The position numbers and the translations under genes were made by a program. From the NCBI GenBank assembly GCA_026988095.1, contig JALSLX010000144.1, positions 1 through 34,631 on the forward strand: a DNA stretch of 34,631 bases, in the 5' to 3' direction. Below, one piece after another: positions 28,739 to 34,631 of this stretch. The first letter of the stretch is position 1. Every line of letters begins with the position of its first letter. The stretch is from Thiotrichaceae bacterium (GTDB lineage Bacteria > Pseudomonadota > Gammaproteobacteria > Thiotrichales > Thiotrichaceae). The notes beneath the pieces were generated by a model that worked only from the letters and a program-made list of their open reading frames with translations, had not been told where the DNA came from and searched no databases.

Positions 28739-30157
28739 TTATTTAAGAATAAGCATGTTTTTGGAACGGTCAAACTCTAAAATACACTCTTCTAAATTAC
28801 TAAAATCCATTGAATACATGTAATGCGTTCCATTAATTTCGAAGTATCTGGTTAATTCATATTTAATCCTATAAATAATATATCCACTGTCATCAGCTTC
28901 GACTAAGGAATTCACAGGCGTTTTCCATTCTTCAAGACGCTTTTTAATATTAAATTTCGCGCTTGGTTTTTTTAGTATATTGAAAGTTCCGTTAGCTTTA
29001 TCAGAATCACGAACATATTCTCTATAGTTGCTATCTTGTATCTGATATTGAAGCAGATCTTTATCTTGGTTGTCGAAGGTTAGACTATCACTCAACGTCA
29101 TTGAATATATACCCGGGCTTTTCTTTTTTAAGAATTTATAATGACTAGGTAAAGTAAAACTCAAGTTATTATCAATTGTCACTACTTGATCGTTCAGGGT
29201 ATTACGAGGTGTTCTTGTTCTTATGGATTCTATTTCAGCAGTCCAATGTTCGTTAAACTTTTCATTTGCGAGTAGTTTCTCATCTGTTATCGACAGCTCA
29301 CTGAGCTTCCCTTCCAATGACTCTTTGAACTTCAGTTTTTTCTTTAATTCATTAATAGAACTTTCATGAAAATCTAAGCCTTTTCTCGGATGCTTATACT
29401 CTTGACCATCTGTAGTCGTTATCTTTATTACGGTCACTTTAACATCTAAATCTAAACCGGATAGGTCAGTTATTGGATAGGATGCTTTTTTCAGCTTTGC
29501 TGTTAACTCTCTGCTTAAGTCCATTAAATAGGCTAAAGAATGCCTATGAATATAATAATCATCGCTACTCACTATTGTGCCTTTACCGTTATAAGAAGTA
29601 ACCTGCTTCTTTTGGGTAATTGAATTAACCTCAACTTTAAAATGAGTTTTACCCACTAGATCGGTATTTCCAGTATTAGTAAGAGTAATTTGAAGTTTTG
29701 GGCTATCCTTTGAACCTTCTGCATGGATAACCATAATATCGCTTATTTTTATTATTTTTAGCTTGTCTATTAGTTTAGAAGCCTCTATTTTTTCTTTTTG
29801 TAATTGTGCTATTTCATCTTTTAATTGCTCTACCTCTGTTTCATTCTCATTTTTTAAATAACCTTCCGCAATTTGGATAACATCACTGTAGTTCTTATTA
29901 TCCATTGTCTCGAGTAGTATTTGATTAATAGATTTCTTGTTACTTTTTTTTCTGTCCTGCCACTTTTCTTGCATGGCCCTCATCGCTAAAACTCTCATTG
30001 CTTTTTCTAGATCATTTTTTTCAGATTCATTTAATTTACGGATTATTAAGTCTTTTGAGATTTTGAATGCCTCTTCTGATGATCCTGAGAATGTGTCACC
30101 ACAGCCTGATAAGAAAAATACCAAAGATAAAGTGATGGTGGTTATTAAGAATTTCAT
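28739..30157 (-). CDS. Lipoprotein of unknown function, coiled-coil containing
   Basis: Lipobox VFFLSGCGD; EVEQLKDEIAQLQKEKIEASKLIDKLK coiled-coil; no confident family. Confidence 0.65.
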   Translation of the reverse strand: MKFLITTITLSLVFFLSGCGDTFSGSSEEAFKISKDLIIRKLNESEKNDLEKAMRVLAMRAMQEKWQDRKKSNKKSINQILLETMDNKNYSDVIQIAEGYLKNENETEVEQLKDEIAQLQKEKIEASKLIDKLKIIKISDIMVIHAEGSKDSPKLQITLTNTGNTDLVGKTHFKVEVNSITQKKQVTSYNGKGTIVSSDDYYIHRHSLAYLMDLSRELTAKLKKASYPITDLSGLDLDVKVTVIKITTTDGQEYKHPRKGLDFHESSINELKKKLKFKESLEGKLSELSITDEKLLANEKFNEHWTAEIESIRTRTPRNTLNDQVVTIDNNLSFTLPSHYKFLKKKSPGIYSMTLSDSLTFDNQDKDLLQYQIQDSNYREYVRDSDKANGTFNILKKPSAKFNIKKRLEEWKTPVNSLVEADDSGYIIYRIKYELTRYFEINGTHYMYSMDFSNLEECILEFDRSKNMLILK

Positions 30158-30170
30158 TTTCTTTCCTGAT

Positions 30171-30647
30171 TTAGTGTTTCAATTTCAGTTTAAACCCTTC
30201 ATGTGATGCGCTAAACCCTAATTTCTCATAAAACCTAATGGCATCGGGGCGTTTTTTATCTGAAGTTAATTGAATTATGGCGCAGTTTTTCTCTTTAGCA
30301 CGGTTTATTGCCCATTGAAAAAACTCTGTGCCTAAACCTAAACCTCGATAATCTTTATGGATACGCACACCTTCAACCAAGCATCTCCATGAACCGATAT
30401 GTGTGAGGTATGGGATGAACGTTAGTTGTAGCATACCTACGATAATAGGTTTAGTTTGATCTTGTTCCACTACAATCAGTTCATTATTTGGATCTATTGT
30501 TATCTGTTCAAAGCTTTGTCGATAGGCCATATTTAATGGGCTACTAGTATATTCTCTTTGTTGCCCGAGTTCATCGTCTGCGAGTAGGTTTACAAGTAGT
30601 TTAAGGTCAGCTACTTTTGCTTTGCGGAATGATAATTTCAATGGCAA
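30171..30647 (-). CDS. GNAT family N-acetyltransferase
   Basis: CLVEGVRIHKDYRGLGLGTEFFQWAINRAKEKNCAIIQLTSDKKRPDAIRFYEKLGF. Confidence 0.9.
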   Translation of the reverse strand: MPLKLSFRKAKVADLKLLVNLLADDELGQQREYTSSPLNMAYRQSFEQITIDPNNELIVVEQDQTKPIIVGMLQLTFIPYLTHIGSWRCLVEGVRIHKDYRGLGLGTEFFQWAINRAKEKNCAIIQLTSDKKRPDAIRFYEKLGFSASHEGFKLKLKH

Positions 30648-30675
30648 CCTTCTGTTCTTTTTCGTTCAATACAGT

Positions 30676-31605
30676 TTATTTTAGGATGAATTTCACAACA
30701 GCTTCAACCACTTTTTTATTCATCAAAATCTTACGATGTCCAAAGCCAGAGGTAATCATTGTTTGAGCATGGGGTGTTGCATCGTGCAACAGTTTACCTT
30801 GCTCATAAGGGACTTCATGGTCTTTTTCATCGTGGATTAAAAGTAGATCTCCCTTAACACTCTTTATAGTTTGTAAGGGCGAAATATCATCCCAAGTCCA
30901 TGAGATGCCGTAAGTATCTGTAAATTTTTCACGAGCAACGTGCCTCATGGCATCAAGTGTGGATTTTCTCAACTCAAAAACTTCGCCGAATAAATTAGTA
31001 ATCCAAATAACACTGGGAAATGAAGAAACTAAAATCACTTTTTTAGCATTCACATTTAATCTATCAATCCCCAAAAGTACTGTGCCTGTACCAAAAGAGT
31101 GTCCAATAATGGCTTCAAAGGGTTCATCTTCTTGATTTTTTTTATGGCTGTTTACTGCTTTATAAACCTCAGAAATCACTAAAGCAACATCCATCATATT
31201 TGTACGTTTTCCCTCAGAATCTCCATGTCCAGGCACATCAAAGCCAACTACTCGATAGCCAGCATCAACCAAAGGTTTGATAAAAGCATGAAACTGCGTA
31301 CAACGCCCGCCCCAACCGTGAGAAAGTAACACAATAGGTGCATCATCTTCACCCCATGAACGTACTGATATTTTGCGGTCTCGTACAGTGATAAAGGTAA
31401 GCTTTGAAGATTCGCGTAGTGCTTGTTCTTTACGAGGCGTTTTAAAACGCGTTGGCGTCATAAACAATCGCAAGGCAAGTTTGCCAGCTAACTTGGGTGA
31501 AATAACGCCCAAAACCTTAAACAGAAAAGTAGTACTGAAGAAGAATAAGCGCATTGAGAAAGGCATACGGTGGTTTTTGAACGGGTGATCAGATTTTTTA
31601 GTCAT
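30676..31605 (-). CDS. Alpha/beta hydrolase
   Basis: VLLSHGWGGRCTQFHAFIKPL oxyanion region, IGHSFGTGTVLLG nucleophile elbow (GHSFG), HDEKDHEVPYEQG, GHRKI. Confidence 0.88.
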   Translation of the reverse strand: MTKKSDHPFKNHRMPFSMRLFFFSTTFLFKVLGVISPKLAGKLALRLFMTPTRFKTPRKEQALRESSKLTFITVRDRKISVRSWGEDDAPIVLLSHGWGGRCTQFHAFIKPLVDAGYRVVGFDVPGHGDSEGKRTNMMDVALVISEVYKAVNSHKKNQEDEPFEAIIGHSFGTGTVLLGIDRLNVNAKKVILVSSFPSVIWITNLFGEVFELRKSTLDAMRHVAREKFTDTYGISWTWDDISPLQTIKSVKGDLLLIHDEKDHEVPYEQGKLLHDATPHAQTMITSGFGHRKILMNKKVVEAVVKFILK

Positions 31606-31683
31606 GATAGAAATCAGCAGGTATTGGACACATATACTAGTCTAATTCTATTCATGTTCATGAACATATTTTAATTATTTACA

Positions 31684-31753
31684 TCCATCCCCCCCTTTTT
31701 TCGACGTTTTGTATTAGTTAGTTTACAAATCGTCGAAAAAAAGGGGGGTGGGG
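31684..31753. repeat. C-tract palindromic repeat family 1, copy G (full, 10-nt loop)
   Basis: CCATCCCCCCCTTTTTTCGACGTTTTGTA (31685-31113 region start to 31113) opposite TACAAATCGTCGAAAAAAAGGGGGGTGGGG (31124-31153 region): read from the sequence as left arm 31685-31713 and right arm 31724-31753. Confidence 0.9.
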
Positions 31754-31781
31754 TATAAATATTGAGTTAAAATGATTAACT

Positions 31782-32195
31782 ATGTTAGTGATTTCCAATA
31801 ATGTATCCATTCCTGATGATGAAATAGAGCTAATTGCTATTCGTGCACAAGGTGCGGGTGGGCAAAACGTAAATAAAGTTTCATCTGCGATACATTTACG
31901 CTTTGATATTAATGCTTCATCGTTGCCAGCGTATTACAAAGAGCGATTATTAAACCTCAAAGATAAACGCATCACCAAAGAAGGTGTTTTGATTTTAAAA
32001 GCACAAGTGTTTCGTACCCAAGAGAAGAATAGGGCAGATGCACTGGCGCGTTTACAAGCACTTATCAAAACGGTATCGACTGTTCAAAAAGCTAGACGCC
32101 CAACTCGTCCAACAAAAGGCTCTAAATTAAGGCGTTTAGACAATAAAAAGAAAAGGAGCCAAACTAAAGTTTTACGCGGTAAAATATCAGACTAG
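31782..32195 (+). CDS. arfB: Alternative ribosome-rescue factor / peptidyl-tRNA hydrolase ArfB
   Basis: [22 protein letters not shown] (GGQ motif) with a basic C-terminal tail [18 protein letters not shown]. Confidence 0.93.
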   Translation: MLVISNNVSIPDDEIELIAIRAQGAGGQNVNKVSSAIHLRFDINASSLPAYYKERLLNLKDKRITKEGVLILKAQVFRTQEKNRADALARLQALIKTVSTVQKARRPTRPTKGSKLRRLDNKKKRSQTKVLRGKISD

Positions 32196-32206
32196 CAAAA
32201 GGCGAA

Positions 32207-32722
32207 TTAATCTGCCATTTCAAGTTCTTCAGCAATCGCGGCAATACCAGCCTTAGCACAATTTTCATCAGTAACACCAGATGGTGCACCGCTTACCCCT
32301 ACAGCACCATAAATTACGCCACCTACATTTATCACTACCCCACCTGCAGACATCAGTACACCTTCAAAATTCCCAACAGCCGAATTTTGGCGTGATTCCA
32401 TACTTGATGTATCGGCAGTAAAATTAATTGATGTGTACGCTTTAGCTTTACTAATTCCAATAGAAACGGGTGGAGCCAATGTGTCGCGTACTACGGCTTG
32501 TATAATCCCATTTTTATCAACGACCGTTGCCGTTGCCTGATAACCTTGTTTACGACATTCAAGCATGGCTGCTTTGGCAACAATGAGTGCTGATTCTGCT
32601 GATAAACGAACCACTGAGATTGATAACGCTTCTTCATCCGTATAAGCAGGTGAGCTAATAAACATAAAGGCACACACTGTGGTGATAATGGCTACTTTTC
32701 TTTTTAATAAAAATATTTTCAT
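32207..32722 (-). CDS. GlcG/HbpS family heme-binding-like protein, exported
   Basis: Signal peptide; MLECRKQGYQATATVVDKNGIIQAVVRDTLAPP...SKAKAYTSINF...GGVVI...VGGVIYGAVGVSGAPSGVTDENCAKAGI. Confidence 0.88.
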   Translation of the reverse strand: MKIFLLKRKVAIITTVCAFMFISSPAYTDEEALSISVVRLSAESALIVAKAAMLECRKQGYQATATVVDKNGIIQAVVRDTLAPPVSIGISKAKAYTSINFTADTSSMESRQNSAVGNFEGVLMSAGGVVINVGGVIYGAVGVSGAPSGVTDENCAKAGIAAIAEELEMAD

Positions 32723-32862
32723 TGTTATTTATCCTTTGGAAGTTCATTGATAAATGATTCTATTGTCAGACTCGTGCAAAATGCACTGAGAATAAGTTAT
32801 CATCTATTTCCCTTATTGTCCTTACTAATTTTTTTTAGTCTCTCCTATAAAGAATAAATACT

Positions 32863-34631
32863 ATGAAGCACACTGAAGCAAAAACCATTTACCTGAAAGA
32901 TTACCAACAACCCGCCTTTTGGATTGATACTGTCGATTTAGTTTTTGATTTAGAAGATGATCATGCAATGGTTACGGCTTCGGTTGACTATAAGCGCAAT
33001 GATGACTCTACTGAGAAAGACATAGAATTATTTGGCACTGAGCTAGAGCTAGAACGTATTGCCATTAATGGCTATGAATTAGATAATGATGATTATCAAC
33101 TCACTGATACGGGAATGATTTTATCGAATTTGGCAGATGAATTTACGCTAGTAATCACCACCAAAATTTATCCCCAAAAGAACACTTCGCTTGAAGGCTT
33201 ATACCAATCTAGTGGTAACTTTTGTACACAATGTGAAGCGCAGGGTTTTCGTAAAATCACTTACTTTTTAGATCGCCCAGATGTGATGGGTAAATTCACC
33301 ACCACGATTCGTGCAGATAAAAAGACAATTCCTGTTCTACTTTCTAACGGTAATTTGATTGATTCAGGTGATCTTGAAAACGGCAGACACTTTGCCAAAT
33401 GGCAAGACCCATTCAAAAAACCCGCTTATTTATTCGCGCTAGTCGCAGGTGATTTAGAGCACGTAACTGATAGCTACACCACCGCATCAGGCAAAGATGT
33501 AAAGCTAGAAATATATACCGAAGCTCACAATATTGATAAGTGTGACCACGCGATGCAATCGCTAAAACGCGCCATGCAGTGGGATGAAGAACGCTTCGGG
33601 CTAGAATACGATTTAGATATTTACATGATCGTTGCGGTTGATGATTTTAATATGGGCGCGATGGAAAATAAGGGCTTGAATGTCTTTAACTCCAAACTCG
33701 TATTTGCCAGCCCAGAAACAGCAACCGACAGCGATTATATCAATATCGAAGCCGTTATCGGACATGAATACTTTCATAATTGGACGGGTAATCGCGTTAC
33801 CTGTCGTGATTGGTTTCAGCTCAGTTTAAAAGAAGGCTTAACCGTATTTAGAGATCAAGAATTCACCTCTGATTTACACTCACGTCCCGTAAAGCGTATT
33901 GAAGACGTGCGTATGCTGCGCACCCACCAATTCACCGAAGATGCCAGCCCAATGGCGCACCCGATTCGCCCCGCATCGTTTATGGAAATCAACAATTTTT
34001 ACACCATGACAGTTTACGAAAAAGGCGCAGAAGTGGTGCGCTTGTATAACACCTTGCTAGGGCAAGACGGCTTCCGTAAAGGTATGGATTTATACTTTGA
34101 GCGCCATGATGGGCAAGCAGTCACCACCGAAGATTTTTTAAGCGCTATGGCAGATGCAAACGGTGTCGATTTAAGTCAAATGGAAAGCTGGTATAACCAA
34201 GCAGGTACGCCTGTTGTCGATGTAACAATGGAATATGATGCCGATGCAAAAACCTGCACCTTGCACTTTAAGCAAACTTATCCAAGTACGCCAGAAGCAC
34301 AAAGTGAAGATAAGCAGGCGTATCTCATCCCCATGAAGTTTGCATTGCTCGATAGCGATGGAAAAGAGCTGGTGAGCGATACCATTCAGCTAACCGAAAT
34401 GACACAAAGCGCAACGTTTGACAATATTGAAAGCACGCCATTACCATCATTATTAAGAGATTTTTCAGCACCCGTAAAACTTAATTATGACTACAGCATA
34501 GAAGATAATATCTTCTTAATGGCAAATGATAATGATGACTTTAATCGCTGGGAAGCCAGCCAGCGTTTAGCTAAAAGCCTCATGCTTGATATGCTAGACA
34601 AACACGCAAAAGGTGATGCCTACGGCGTAGC
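32863..34631 (+). CDS. pepN: Aminopeptidase N, 5' part (runs off window end)
   Basis: Open frame from ATG 32863 (not in ORF track because no stop): MKHTEAKTIYLKDYQQPAFWIDTVDLVFDL...DFNMGAMENKGLNVFN...VIGHEYFHNWTGNRVTCRDWFQLSLKEGLTVFRDQEF (GAMEN and HExxH motifs). Confidence 0.97.
   Translation, partial: MKHTEAKTIYLKDYQQPAFWIDTVDLVFDLEDDHAMVTASVDYKRNDDSTEKDIELFGTELELERIAINGYELDNDDYQLTDTGMILSNLADEFTLVITTKIYPQKNTSLEGLYQSSGNFCTQCEAQGFRKITYFLDRPDVMGKFTTTIRADKKTIPVLLSNGNLIDSGDLENGRHFAKWQDPFKKPAYLFALVAGDLEHVTDSYTTASGKDVKLEIYTEAHNIDKCDHAMQSLKRAMQWDEERFGLEYDLDIYMIVAVDDFNMGAMENKGLNVFNSKLVFASPETATDSDYINIEAVIGHEYFHNWTGNRVTCRDWFQLSLKEGLTVFRDQEFTSDLHSRPVKRIEDVRMLRTHQFTEDASPMAHPIRPASFMEINNFYTMTVYEKGAEVVRLYNTLLGQDGFRKGMDLYFERHDGQAVTTEDFLSAMADANGVDLSQMESWYNQAGTPVVDVTMEYDADAKTCTLHFKQTYPSTPEAQSEDKQAYLIPMKFALLDSDGKELVSDTIQLTEMTQSATFDNIESTPLPSLLRDFSAPVKLNYDYSIEDNIFLMANDNDDFNRWEASQRLAKSLMLDMLDKHAKGDAYGV

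Noticed and set aside
28739-30647. Lipoprotein/GNAT/hydrolase cluster as a defence or toxin-antitoxin system
   Set aside because: The GNAT lacks a DUF1778-like partner, and the lipoprotein and hydrolase show no defence-related domains; looks like unrelated neighbours.
1-31753. CRISPR array interpretation of the repeated motif
   Set aside because: Copies are kilobases apart, variable, palindromic and without regular spacers or cas genes.

Overview
This 34.6-kb window looks like an ordinary, mostly core chromosomal segment of a moderately AT-rich gammaproteobacterium, judged from gene families and synteny. From left to right it carries: a YciK-like SDR, an exported hypothetical protein, cmoA-cmoB, parA-parB, an internally deleted IS4-type element, a DUF455 ferritin-like protein and pgi. 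Next comes a minus-strand ndk-rlmN-pilF/pilW-rodZ-hisS-yfgM-bamB block that lacks ispG and der. It is followed by a DUF3144 protein, a lipoprotein with Ig/cadherin-like repeats, a thioredoxin-like protein and a YhiN/HI0933-type flavoprotein, then cysE and the full isc operon (iscR-S-U-A-hscB-hscA-fdx-iscX) with a recognisable IscR-type promoter site. The right end carries a divergent XRE-cupin/benE pair, a lipoprotein, a GNAT, an alpha/beta hydrolase, arfB, a GlcG/HbpS-like protein and the 5' part of pepN. The most interesting non-coding signal is a dispersed family of C-tract palindromes (arm about CCACCCCCCYTTTTTCGAYGATTTGTATG). I count seven copies: four full inverted repeats and three solo arms, all intergenic. 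The arms are often perfect, and some variants change in both arms together. One copy is the insertion target of the defective IS, and two closely related copies bracket the cadherin-like lipoprotein gene. A second palindromic family (CCACGGAAGCACACGGAAA...) occurs twice, once with a nested REP-like doublet inside it. A third palindromic repeat sits between fdx and iscX. I found no CRISPR array, tRNA or rRNA. Family names come from recognising protein motifs; no database search was run.
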